Positions 1 through 10,676 of a DNA stretch of 64,000 nt are shown one piece after another. How positions within the stretch are numbered: position 1 is the stretch's first letter; every line of letters begins with the position of its first letter. The position numbers and the translations under genes were made by a program. Source of the DNA: Theristus sp. LFF4_11 (lineage: Eukaryota > Nematoda > Chromadorea > Monhysterida > Xyalidae); NCBI GenBank assembly GCA_030248135.1, contig JASANC010005454.1, positions 1 through 64,000 on the forward strand, in the 5' to 3' direction. A model generated the notes under the pieces. It was not told where the DNA came from. It saw nothing but the letters and a program-made list of their open reading frames with translations, and did no database searches.

Positions 1-819
1 ATTTTTGTTTAAAAATTTTTTTTTTTAATTTCAAAAATCAAAGTTGTGCTAAATCAATCAGGGAGTCCGAAGAACCACATATGATATCATAGTTGTTCCA
101 GAGCCGAGGGGTTGGGGGGGGCTGAGCTAATAGCTGAGCCGAAAAAACCTGTCTGATAGAGATAGATTCGAAAAATTTTTGGGGGGGCCGGCCCCCCCCC
201 AGGCCCCCCCCCTAGAACAACTATGTATGATATGCAAGCGCCTCCCGAATGACTCCCGTATGGCGGAACTTAGCAGATTTTGTTTTGGTGACCTCAATTA
301 CCCCTTTTCCAAACCGTCACCATGCCTCTCTTGTGTTTTGACCTCCAAAACGTCACTAATTGTCTCCAGCTAAACTAATGCTAAAGTGAAGACAAACATA
401 CCGCCTTGAAATTCGATCAATTCTTCTGATGGTGTCGCGACGACACGACACGAAGCAGCAAGCAACCAGACAACGTAGCGCTTGCAAACGGAGCAGCGAG
501 CACAATCGGACGCTCTGCGAGGCGAATCGTCACCTTATCTGCATCGGAAATGGTAGGCCAAGCATTGGGACGCTCAAAAACTTCATCGCAGATGTTGTCG
601 TAGCCTAAAAGTCGGTAAAACGGCCCAAAATCGACTGCTAAAGGTTTTACGAGGTATAATCAAAGAAAATTTTTGTTGAACTTTCGAAAAATTTTGCCAA
701 AATTGAGGTTTTCAGAGCATATTAGAGGACAATTTTTCGAATTTTAAAAATCGGCATTTTTGTTTTTTTTTATCACTTTTTTTTAAAAAAAAAATTTTCA
801 TTTTTGTTTAACAACCCTA
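1..819 (+). mobile_element. Non-autonomous hAT-like element, family P (copy P0, left end outside window)
   Basis: The right terminus reads GTTTAACAACCCTA and ends at 819. The interior matches copies P1-P3 at 25.6-29.0 kb almost base for base, including the stretch around 380-620 on the segment ending CGTAGCCTAAAA. It is interrupted by a family G element (88-225). The left terminus lies before base 1, so its target duplication cannot be checked here. No transposase reading frame is present. Assignment to hAT rests on the sister copies, which have TAGGGTTG termini and 8-bp duplications. Confidence 0.8.
88..225 (+). mobile_element. Family G element (copy G0), internally deleted, nested in P0
   Basis: It begins CATAGTTGTTCCAGAGCC and ends CTAGAACAACTATG, an inverted pair. 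The flanks are TATGATAT at 80-87 and 226-233, a perfect 8-bp target duplication. At 138 bp it is a short derivative of the roughly 470-bp copies elsewhere, keeping only the ends and the G/C runs. Removing it and one duplication restores the P-family sequence. Confidence 0.9.
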
Positions 820-836
820 AACGGAACCTTTGGTCT

Positions 837-1410
837 CAGTACCGTGGGCCCAAACAAATTTTCGAAGGGGGGGGGGGTAGGGTGCCGGGGGGGGGGGGGT
901 GCCGACCAAAAAGTGAGGGGGGGGGGGTCCAACCTATGGTAACGTGGGACCCCCCCAGGGGGGTCCCATGGGGGGGGGGTGCATTTTTTCAAAATTTTCT
1001 GTGGGGGGTCCACCCCCCCCCACCCCCCCAGGAAATTTTTTCGCTTAAAATTGAAAGGAAAAACGCTAAATTTTGCTGCAAAATCTTTGAAATTACAATG
1101 AAGATGGTCAAGTTATCATATATTCAGCTTATATTATGGACTTTATAGACAAAAAATCATGATTTTCGAAAAAAAATTTAGGGTGTGCAGAAAATTTTGG
1201 GGAGGGGGGTCTCCGCCAGACAAAATTTCATGGGGAGGGGTGGGGGGGGGTGTCGGCCAAATTTTCGAGGGGGGGTCCGATGGAAGGGGGTGGGGGGTGC
1301 CCGGTTTTAGGATGGGGTGGCACGGTGCCCCCCCCCCCCCCCCCCCCGAGGTTCTGTGGTGCTTGGGGGGGGGGGTGAACCCCCCCCCACCCCCCCCGCC
1401 CACGGTACTG
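837..1410 (+). mobile_element. Family K element (copy K0)
   Basis: The termini are CAGTACCGTGGGC and GCCCACGGTACTG. The flanks are TTTGGTCT at 829-836 and 1411-1418, a perfect 8-bp duplication. The interior alternates conserved AT-rich blocks with runs of 7-20 G or C. No open frame of substance exists apart from low-complexity Gly/Pro frames produced by the runs. It ends about 160 bp before the TMEM115 start codon. Confidence 0.9.
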
Positions 1411-1571
1411 TTTGGTCTTCGTATTACTTTTACCTTCACTGATTGATTTTAGGCTTTAACAACAAAAAAAGGATTTTCACGTTGTTTTTCTGAATGGTTT
1501 CCTCGGCCAATGTTTTTTTTCGGTGCTGCTCAAAAATTCAAAACAGTTTCAGAAACTGGAGAAGAGAAACA

Positions 1572-4073
1572 ATGAAATCGCCATCTGCTTCTGCGGCAGC
1601 ATCGTTGGAGCCGATCGTGAAGCAAATCATTCATTCTTCACTGTTGACGAAAGTCTTGTTTGCAATTGCAGTGTCAGGTAAATTTTGAGGTGAATTTCCT
1701 TTTTCCTGTCCTGTCGTTTTCAATCATATCCTGTCATGTAAAAAATAGTTTTTGATTAAAGTTCATACATTCAGTCCGGTTGTCGTTGTGTAGTCAGTTC
1801 TCCTCAGAAGAGCACGGGGGAGCCGTTTTTGTGCCTGTTCATGGTTGTAGCCAAAAACCGGCACAACAGTTGGGTAAAAAGGGTGACGGTAACCTGCACA
1901 GCTGTATTGTTTGTTTAAAAAAAGTGGCTACAGCTGTCTATGTCGACACCGTTCCCCCCCCCTTACCTCTGGAACAACTATGCTCTCCCATCAAAAACAA
2001 CTATGGTGTTCGTTCGTGTGAAAAATCCAATAAAAATAATATTTCATTTTCTGGTTGGGACCATGATTTTGCAGGTTTTCTATTGCAACTGCTGTTTGGC
2101 GACGCCGTCATCACAAACTTGTGCATCTCCGTACAAGGACTCGGCACGCACGTCTGGACGATCCTGACGTTTTGGACGATTGAGACGAACGTGCTCGTGT
2201 TGCTCGGTGACCTGTTGTGCATCCATTTGGCCGGCACCGTCCTGGAGCCGGTGTGGCGTACGAACGAGTTGGTGCAGTTCATCGTTGTCGTCAATGTGCT
2301 CTGTTCGCTCACGGCCACCGTGGTGCTGTTCGCCGCCTACGTGCTCGGACTCGCCACCGAGCAGTCGTTCTTCAATGTGCCTGTGCACGGCCTCAGCGGA
2401 TTCAACGGCGCTGTGCTCGTCGCTGTCAAACAGGTGACAGTCGTGCCTTGCTTTTAGTTGTGGGTTTTAGACTTCATTTTTATGTGGCGTATGTGTGTGG
2501 TCGGTGACTATCAAAATCAAGTCGGTTTTATTGTTGCTTTGTGTTTCAAAAATACAGCGTACACATCCGTATTCAAAATCAATAAATTGTTTGCAGCTAG
2601 CTTCATTATATGACAACGTTGCATAAAATGAATAGAAACTAACCGTTGAATGACGTTTTGAAGTGAATCTAAAAGTGTCTTTAAAACATTTTTTGAACTG
2701 ACCACACACCACTATGCCGCTTTTCTACAGTATTCACGGTTCAGTTCACAAAACTTTCTTCTCCGGCGTCAGCGCGCAGGCTTCAACGGCAGCATTTCCA
2801 CTTCAGATGCTGCCCGATTCGGTGTTGCTGAGCACGTCGCAGTTCGGTCGTCTCAAGAACACGCACATTCCACTGCTGCTGTTCGCCGTCAGTGTTTTGC
2901 TGGTGCTCGTGCGCGCGTTGACCTGGATCATACCGGCCATGTACATAACTGGCGCGCTCGCTGGCTGGCTCTATCTGCGCTACTACCAGAAACACGACAG
3001 CGGCCTCAGGGGCGATCCCGCCGAGCATTTCGCCATTGTGACGTAAGCACGGCGCGTGTTCGTGTTGCTCGAGTGCTTTTGTGTTGTGACGCCGGCCAGC
3101 CCAAGCATCCATACGACCGCCATGCGGCTCTCGGCGCAACACCGAACTGATATGAGTTACAACACTCGCCAGCCGCAAAACAACAACAACCACAGACTAT
3201 GTTGTTTTCCGTCGCTGTCGTGTCGTTTGAAATTTTCGACATTTTCTCAATTCATTTATTCCAGTTTCTTTCCGTCGCCACTGCATCGATTTGTGAATCC
3301 GATCGCCAACGGTCTCTACCGGGCACTCGTCCGTTTGCACATCTGCAAACCATCAATCAGACGATATGTCGACGTGTCACAGTTCAGCTCGGTGAATGTT
3401 GTGCTGCCCGGCACCGAACACCAAGACGCCGAGAGGAGACGGTTCGTTGATGTTGTTGCTGTGGCTGTTTCGATGCACGTTCAGACAAGTGCACAAAGGA
3501 AAACAGCCTTCCAGGCAGTAATGTTTGGCACCACTCACACGGCTAAAATGGTTTGCTAAAAAAGCGCACCAGTCATAATTTGTTGGTATGGTGGTTTACA
3601 AGCGCGATGACACGACATTCACATGAAAGACTGGCACGGAATTTCACACGCATATTCCACGGAGTCACTCAGTTGCTGACATTCGTTGCAGGCAAAAGGC
3701 GCTACGAGAGTTGTCTGAGCGCATGGAACGTTCCAAACAGCAGCACGCCCAGCCAGCGTCGCCGTCTGATTGGCCGAGCATGGACGATGCAGCAGGCAGC
3801 AGCGCACTCAACTCACCAGTGGATCGAGATCTGGCCGCAGCAACCGTGCCAACCGAGGTCTTGGTCGTGGTGGACTCGAACGATCCGAATAAGAAAACTG
3901 CGCCATCGCAAACGACAGCAGTAACAGCGCCGAAATCGGTGGCGACTGCCACCAGCAGCAAGCCGGACCAATCACAGCAGAGGGTGTCGTCGTTGGCAAG
4001 CTCGACCGAACACTTGAACTACGACGACATGGACGCTAAATTGGTGTTACAGCCGTCGCCAACCGGAGACTGA
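1572..4073 (+). CDS. TMEM115: Transmembrane protein 115 homologue (Golgi, rhomboid-like fold)
   Basis: Five exons: 1572-1677, 2075-2433, 2807-3042, 3265-3441, 3692-4073; 419 codons plus stop, all junctions in phase. Conserved TMEM115 blocks follow in order: an HVWTILTFW segment and LEPVW; PVHGLSGFNGAVLVAVKQ; WLYLRYYQKH followed by DPAEHFA; FFPSPLHRFVNPIANGLY; then LPGTEHQDAERRR and WPSMDD in a soluble C-terminal tail. The family is a multi-pass Golgi membrane protein linked to retrograde transport (established knowledge). The N-terminal hydrophobic segment is in exon 1. The start ATG lies 19 nt after a TTTCAG acceptor-like site (AG at 1551-1552), so the transcript may be trans-spliced or have a 5' UTR intron. 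Exon 4 uses an unusual GTTCGT donor. Intron 1 carries a remnant of a family G terminus at about 1967-1982. Family identity is secure; the exact first exon is slightly less so. Confidence 0.93.
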
Positions 4074-5345
4074 GTGGCGTTTCGTTGAGTTTTTGCTGCT
4101 GTTTTTTGTCTCGTTTGGTTTTTATTGGAGCCCTGGGTTGCTACAGTATGGCCGAACAAATAAGGCAGTCCTTGTATTCTCCATCAAGGCGGAATCCATC
4201 GCAGACTAGGAGTTGTCTTTTTCAAGAATGCTAAGATAATTTCCAATCGTGTGTGCAAAGCAGAGACAATGAACAGAATAGCACGAAGAATTAATGAGAT
4301 TAAAAAAACACGTCAAATTTGACACACAGTTAGGTTTCTGAACGTTCTACCTTCTTTCATTCAAATTTCGCGCGCTCCTTCCACCCTGAAAAAAGCTGCC
4401 ATGTTTACTCGGCCATTCCGTAGCTTGGTGATGCGGTCAGTGGTCGCGTTTTTATTGGCTGTAAAGTATGTAGAATAATGGGATTTTTTGGACCCGGGTA
4501 AACGAACTGCTAGTGTGTTTCCCTCCACATTGGTTTTTGAACTCTTATTGTCGCTGTCATAAAACCCGTTTACAACTGTTTCTAGTTATGAAATGAATCT
4601 GAAAAATTTGAAGTGAACTTAGTTTTAACGCACCACTTCTGGCCTACAAACTACTACACAAAAAGCGACATTTTGATGTTCTTTTTATGTGTCATGTCTT
4701 TTTTGTTTCCTGTCCAATGTTTTTTGTGATATTGAACATCTATTTGCTCCGATTTCTCACGGTGAAGAAGATTGTTCAATTCAAAGCTACTTTTAAACAT
4801 CATCGCTGAGGAATCGTTTCTCATAAATCTTTGTCGCACAAAAACCGCGGACAAAAAAACCGCTGGTTTTGTGTTTGTGGAATCGTTTATGGTCAAGCAC
4901 TGTGATAACATCTGTGTAACACGGTTTGAAACATTCGATAAAAACAGTATGTTAGTGATCGGAACTTATTGCTTCCACTGCCAAAGTTGGTTATCACGTC
5001 CAAGCACAAGTGACCATATTGTGTCATATTTGTTGTTGCATTCAGTACTCGATTTGTAATTTGGTGAAAACAATCAAGTTTTGACAAACGACTTGTGACA
5101 AAGTTGCGGGTACCTTATGAATAACGGTACGGTAGCCCATTGCAGTTCAAATCGTGTTTTGACTTTGTTTGCGAAACAGTTCAAGAAAATAAGTGAGTAA
5201 GATTCACTCTTTTTCACCCTGGCCCCTGGTTCCACACTTGAAGGTAGTTTCTGCGGGTATCTTATTGTTATCATGGGTTTAATATAGCGTTTGAGCATTT
5301 CATTCTTTAATACTAAACTTGTGAAGCCACTAGAACGACACCACA
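4074..5345. other. Intergenic, no gene recognised
   Basis: This lies between the TMEM115 stop and the F-box gene start. All frames are broken and I see no known domain, repeat family or RNA gene. It presumably holds the TMEM115 3' UTR and the F-box gene promoter or 5' UTR. Confidence 0.5.
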
Positions 5346-7702
5346 ATGTCGCACCATTCCCACCTGACACTCGACACATTGCCGGATGACGTGTTTGCGA
5401 TTCTACTGGAGTATCTCCGTACGACTGACATCCTCAAACTGGAGCAGTGCAACCAGCGGCTCTATTCCGTGGCACGACTTTACTGGCACAACATCAGGCA
5501 GCTCTCCTTGGTCGCGTTCATGAAGGCCAGAGGCTCGTTCGATGTCAGCACCTGTCATCGGTTTGGTTTTTTGACTGTGAAATGTTTTTTTTGTGTAGAT
5601 ATTTTGTGTTATGCATTTATGTGGTTTCTGAGAGTGTTAGTTTACAGACTGGAAAGGAAATCTGAAAGTGACACTGTTGGTTCTTTGGTTACTGCAGGCA
5701 GGTTGTCTCAGAAACTGCAGCACAAAACTAAGAAAGGTCCGTGTCAGTCGGCATACGTCAGGTATGGGGGGGGGGCAGGCATGAACGGTAGTATGCAATA
5801 ACACGACACACGTGACGTGCCGTGTGCACGTCAGGTCTCGTGTTATTACCGTTCACACCTGACGTATCTGCACACGTCAGGTATAAACGGGCCTTAACCG
5901 TATCTGTGCTTGCAGTACGTTGCAGAACTGCACAACAGATAGTGTCACGATGCTTCTCAACCTTGCAACGTTTCCATTTGTGCAGTTTCGACATCGCTGC
6001 CTCCGGCTTGATTCGTCGCGTCGGCGCGCACCTTCGCCAGCTGGACCTATCCGATTTTGGTCCGTTGGAATACGGCATGCGTGCTGGCTTGGAGCAGACG
6101 ATTCTGACGCACTGCACGCGACTGCACAGTTTGGTGATCAAGAAACGTCTGCTCGAACGAGACTGGTTCCTCGAGCTGGCGAACACCGTCGCGCCGACGT
6201 TGCAGCATGCGACGCTTTCCATGGTGCGCTTTTGGTCGACTGTTTTTTTTGGCGTTTCTTTTTGTTTTAAGACGAACATTGTTTGCAAGACCTCTGTGGA
6301 ATAACTTTTCTCAGTTGCACATGCGTGGCTTCGGTTCACTGGATGATCGCACGCTGCGCGAATGGGTGCAAAACTTGCGCAATCTCGAAACGTTGGACGT
6401 TCGCAACAACCCACGACTTTCGTTGGCCGACGTTTCACTGCCGTCGAGTTTGCTGTCGCTTGACTGCCGCGCCAATCGGGCGGTTTGTGATGAGAGTTTT
6501 TTTGGCAGGTTTTGTCGTTGAGTGTAAAAAATTACGGTCAACAGTTGAAGTTGAAAAGTGTTGTTTTGTCTTCAGATGAGCGAACGCGGCTACACGAGTG
6601 TGTTCAAGTCGTGTCCCAGACTGCAGACACTCAGGATGACGTATCACCCGTTGGGCGCTGTGCCATTTTCGTGTCTTTCATCACTGCGCACCTTGTACAT
6701 TGACACCGCGTCCACAACCACACAGTTGACAATGCCATTTTTGGCGTCGTTATGTGAGCGGTGATTGGAACCATTCAGTTTTTGGCAAGAGGAATCTAGG
6801 CCACAGTTTCGCAACTCAAAATGAAGCATGCTGGATCGGTGCATTCAACGATGGAACCAGCTAGTATCATGTGCAATGACTTGCACGAGAATCACAGTTG
6901 ATTAACGTTGATCATCAATGTTTGAACTTGCTCCATTTTGCCACGTCACCCATTTCCAGGCGATCTCACGAACGTGCGTGATCTGACCGTCAGCAGCCAG
7001 TTGCTGTGCCATCATTTGCTTGACGCACTCTGCAGCAACGCACACCTTCGCCTGCTGGACAGGCTCGCATTCGAAGGGCCAGTGTCGCCGTCGATGGCTG
7101 CCAGCGCCGTGCCGACCGCTGTGCACGCGTTCGCAGTCAACTTGCCGAAATTGGTAAGCCGTTTTTTTTGTTGTTTTCGTTTGGTAAAGCGGGCTTCTTG
7201 TACAACATCGTTGTAAGACGTGCAAACGTAAAAACAACTGCAAAACGTAAAAATCCATGACCCGAAAACCTACTCATAAACGTGAATACTGTCGAAGCCG
7301 TGTCGGATTCCAACGTCAACCCTTTCATAAAGCTGAGTTTTCAGATATTGGAATATGAGCTATAGAGCAGATATATGAGCTATTTTTCACAGTTTCTGAC
7401 CCCTTTGCACTTTGCAGCGCCATTTCTGCTGCCGCGGCTCGCGCGACCTGGCGCTTGCGGCCCTGGAGCACTTGCACGAATTCCGCTGTCTGCAGTCGCT
7501 GGACGTCTCGTATTCGCTGAAGTTCCTCGAACTCACGGACGACTTCTGGACGCTGATTCAATCGGATTCACTGCGCACACTGCTTTGGCGCGCCATCGTG
7601 CCGCCGAGAAGCGGCAAAATGCGCGCAGAGTTGGCGCAAACGCTGGTGCTGCAACGGCTGGCACTGCAATGTCCGAAGTTGGTGGACGTGGTAGTCAAGT
7701 GA
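5346..7702 (+). CDS. F-box and leucine-rich-repeat protein
   Basis: Six exons: 5346-5560, 5926-6223, 6315-6482, 6576-6753, 6960-7153, 7418-7702; 445 codons plus stop, every junction in phase. Exon 1 encodes an F-box at about residues 8-50 (LDTLPDDVFAILLEYL, then DILKLEQCNQRLY and a YWHNIRQLSL end). The rest shows degenerate leucine-rich repeats, for example LRQLDLSDF, LHSLVIKKR, LETLDVRNN, LLSLDCRAN, LQSLDVSYS and LQRLALQCPKL. F-box/LRR proteins are substrate receptors of SCF ubiquitin ligases (family knowledge); the substrate here is unknown. Choice of the second acceptor (5926 rather than 5916) is dictated by phase and LRR content. Donors GTTTGG and GTTTGT are atypical. No orthologue can be named from sequence alone. 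Confidence 0.85.
5755..5890. repeat. Foldback repeat in intron 1 of the F-box gene
   Basis: ACGTCAGG...GAACGGTA...AATAACACGA at about 5755-5807 recurs inverted at about 5838-5865. A third ACGTCAGG copy lies at about 5874-5881. The left arm contains an extra G run (5765-5775). It looks like a small foldback or miniature element. No clear target duplication was found. Confidence 0.65.
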
Positions 7703-8200
7703 TTGCTAATGATTCTTTTTGTCTTTCGTATTTCGGCCTGACAAGTGACAACTAGGGGTGATATCAGCATGCGATTAAGAGAGCATCAAAAGGGTTATTT
7801 GTGATTCTTCGTAAGCTCAAAAATTTGATTTTTGTATCTGTTGTTTTTTACTATTTTTTCCGCTTGAAGCATTGTGCACAAATATGTCCGATTCTGACTG
7901 TGTTCTGTTCATAGCGATTCTCAAACTGTGTTTGGTCACCATTGGATTTTGTTGTGGAACTGTCGAAGTTTTGAATTAGTAAAATAATATTCGAATGAGA
8001 TGTGTGTCGAAGGCATGTTGTGCTTTTTTGTTTCAATATCAAAAACAGCTCTTAAGCTGGTTATTGCCGCAATTCTTTGTAAATTGTATCCCATGTTTTT
8101 TTTAAATTTGTTTGGTTTAGATTTTTAGGTGCGGCGTTGCATCTTTGAATCAGGCTGAATAAAAAAAACGAAGTAGCAGATCTGCTCAAGCTTATTGGGG
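7703..8200. other. Intergenic between the F-box gene and mRpS21
   Basis: No coding region is supported. An AATAAA at 8156-8161 lies only about 40 bp before the mRpS21 ATG and could serve the upstream transcript. Confidence 0.45.
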
Positions 8201-8630
8201 ATGTCGCTGACGCGACGTGGCCTCCAACCGTGGGGAGTGCTGTTGTTCAAGGGCATCTGGAGGGCGCATCCGCCGTTCTTTACGAAGACCGTTTTGGTCA
8301 AGAACAACGACGTTGAAACCGCATACAAAGTGCTCACGAGGTGGTGCTTGTTGTCCGAACTCATATTTTTTCCAAAATCATCTTATGATTTTGCTGTTGA
8401 CCATCAGGAGCTATGACCATGTTTTGCGAATAAAGTTTTCGTTCAGGAACATGGCTCGGGAGAATCTGATCTTCATGATTCGCAACACGCAGCGCTTCGA
8501 GAAGCCGTCGTTGCAGCGGAGTCGAAAGAACTACGAAATCTGTCGCGCTCTCTACGATGAAGATATGGCGAGAAAAATTGCGTTCGTTTCGCGCAAAAAT
8601 CGAAAGGACCCGTTTCCGGGGCATTATTGA
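8201..8630 (+). CDS. MRPS21: Mitochondrial small-subunit ribosomal protein bS21m
   Basis: Two exons: 8201-8340 and 8447-8630; 107 codons plus stop. The conserved family signature is clear: FTKTVLVKNNDVETAYKVL, then a FEKPSLQRSRKNYEICRALY segment, then MARKIAFVSRKNRKDP at the C-terminus. It is a component of the mitoribosomal small subunit. The protein is about 20 residues longer at the N-terminus than typical animal bS21m. The extension (MSLTRRGLQPWG...) is basic and could act as a targeting peptide. The ATG at 8201 is chosen because the frame upstream has only a TTG. It is a compact gene with an AATAAA 94 bp after the stop and TUSC2 starting 377 bp downstream on the same strand. Confidence 0.92.
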
Positions 8631-8723
8631 ATCATAGTTCCGTTAAATTGTTATACTTTGTACAGTGCCTGAACCTACGCATCTTATCTGCTAGTTTTCT
8701 GAGTGCAAATCAAAAGCGATGGG

Positions 8724-8887
8724 AATAAACATTACAAGACTTCAATTTGCTGTTGGGAATTGATTCAATGGTTGCATTCAGGTTGTACAGTTCTGAATTG
8801 CTGTTAACCCTGCAGCAACTTACTTTTTGTTTAACACACTTTGAATATCTTGGTTTTGCAGTCATTTGCATTGGTTTTACATTCCAG
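8724..8887 (+). promoter_or_regulatory. Poly(A) signal followed by acceptor-like sites between mRpS21 and TUSC2
   Basis: AATAAA at 8724-8729 is followed by TTTTGCAG ending at 8861 and by ACATTCCAG ending at 8887. Both are upstream of the TUSC2 ATG (9007) without an intervening coding exon. The spacing of about 130 bp resembles that of the other two candidate operon junctions in this window. It could equally be an ordinary 3' end plus a 5' UTR intron. Confidence 0.4.
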
Positions 8888-9006
8888 CAAACGAATGCTA
8901 ATCTTTCTGGTGTGCCAGAAAAGTTTTCAATGAAAAAACGAGTCGAATGACTGACAAGCAACGCTGAGCATAGCCAAGGCGCACCCTGATCACCATCAAC
9001 CCAAAC

Positions 9007-10063
9007 ATGGGTAACTTTTGGGGCAGTCGTCCGAAGGCCGTGACGTGTTGCGTCGACAACGGCGCCAAGATGTCGACCAGCTACGAATCGACCGGTGGTG
9101 TCGCGCGGTGCTCGCTCGTGTCAAAAGTGCGTGCGTTCGCGGAGCCGTACGTCGTTAAGCGATGGAGGTACGTCAAGGTGCACTGTTACCGGGCAACTTG
9201 CTTCTCATGTAGTGGCCAGTCTCAATTAGAACAAATAGTCAGTGTCTTTGTGTGATCACAATTGTTCAGGTTGTGTAGGTTCAGTGGTGCTGCACCCAAC
9301 CACTGAGCTGATTCCCCGCATCAAAACGGATCTCTACTCTTCAACGCGTGTGAGGTGCTTGAAATTTGTTTCCTCATAAACTTCTTCAGGCGTTGTTGGA
9401 GTTGGACGATCATGAAACTTAGCTGTGTATCACATATTCACACTTCTGTAAACCAGAGTGAAACTTTGAAACATGTAATTTGTGCATCAGGCACACTGAT
9501 TGGCTGCATCGAGTTGGTGTGATCACGCGGGTAAATGTAGCCAATCAGCTGACTGCCATCAAATTTTTAGTTTGACCGTGGATTATTTTTAGTGTCGTTT
9601 ATCGATCGCACGTTTGTTCTTGAGCCTTGACTGTCATATGTGCCACTAGCTGCACCCCTTGCTTTTCAACGTTTCAGCTCGATGTACATCGACGAGGACG
9701 ATGACTGTGCGCACGAGTTCTACCAGGAAGTGCCCGTGTGCTCCAGAACACCGAAGAACAGTAGCAGTCAGCAGAAACAAACGTCGAACAGTAAAAACCC
9801 AAAGAAAACGAAATCGCACATGGTGCGCGTCGATGCGAACAATCTGAGGCCGAAGGTTCTAATAATCTGATAATATTTGTGCAAATATTAATGTCATTTA
9901 TGCGAATATTGATGTCAATAATTGTACTATTGTTTAGGGCTACGTCGCGTACAAGGTGCCCCGTCTGAATCCGGATCTGCCATTCATAATGCTTGATGCA
10001 GATGCTGATGAGAACTTGCGGTTAGAGCAGCAGCATTTTGGTAGTGCCGCTGATGTTACGTGA
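9007..10063 (+). CDS. TUSC2: Tumour suppressor candidate 2 (FUS1) homologue
   Basis: Three exons: 9007-9167, 9678-9855, 9938-10063; 154 codons plus stop, in phase. The diagnostic block SMYIDEDDDCAHEFYQE is at the start of exon 2 (family pattern SMFYDEDGDLAHEFYEE), followed by a basic stretch, then NLRPKGYVAYKVPRLNPDLP matching the family C-terminus. The N-terminus MGNFWG has glycine at position 2, like the N-myristoylated start of vertebrate TUSC2, although position 6 is Gly rather than Ser. Vertebrate TUSC2 acts in mitochondrial calcium handling and growth suppression (established). This protein is longer, with a Ser/Lys-rich insert and an extra acidic C-terminal tail. Exon 2 ends at an atypical GTTCTA donor. 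It is the last plus-strand gene; LACTB converges on it. Confidence 0.9.
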
Positions 10064-10676
10064 CAAATCAACGCATTACAATCGTTACAATGACAATGAA
10101 AATCATTACAATCGAGCGATTTCATGTGGAAACACTGTCGCTACTCGACTGCAGCCGTGAAAGTCGACCATCAGGAAATGCATCGTGCTTGCATGTAATG
10201 GTAACTTCGGTTGTGCCGTGGTTTTTATTCCGTCGTGGGAATTGTGTGTTGTTCGATACGGAAGTCAGTACAATTGCTTTATGTGTTTCTCAGTCATCAA
10301 AACTTGCATGGGATCTCGGCGGATTGATTTGTGTGACGTCTCTTTTTTGCGTTTTTAATCCCTTTTATTGCGCTGGTCCGTCTGGAAAACTGTTTTTCGC
10401 CGTTCTTTTGATTCCGTGTTATTGTTGTTATTGTATTGTACATGTCATGTATGTGAAGTCTGAAAAAATTCCAAACTCAGTGCGTTTTTTTCCGCACCGC
10501 AACATCAGTCTTCCAGTAAGTTTTTCAAAGACTCGCTGAATCGGTTTCATTCAAATGGTAAACATGCGAAATGGTAAGAACTGCTCTAAAGCTATGGCAA
10601 ACAAGCCTGTCAAAAGCACAAACGTTTGTGAAAGTGACAAAGTGAGAAAGCCAATGGAACTTGTGCAATACATGAT
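10064..10676. other. Intergenic between convergent TUSC2 and LACTB
   Basis: A short imperfect repetition of CATTACAATCG lies right after the TUSC2 stop (about 10073-10118). Otherwise nothing recognisable; presumably the facing 3' UTRs. Confidence 0.45.

Noticed and set aside
804..1446. Overlapping Gly/Pro-rich open frames on both strands
   Set aside because: They are translations of the G/C runs of element K0. The same pattern appears in every K and G copy, and no frame is conserved between copies.
8195..8200. Upstream TTG start for mRpS21
   Set aside because: Nuclear genes start at ATG; the first ATG in frame is at 8201.
9496..9548. CTGATTGGCT/AGCCAATCAG hairpin in TUSC2 intron 1
   Set aside because: It is short and separated by about 35 nt; such CCAAT-containing inverted motifs recur here by chance and no element boundaries are visible.
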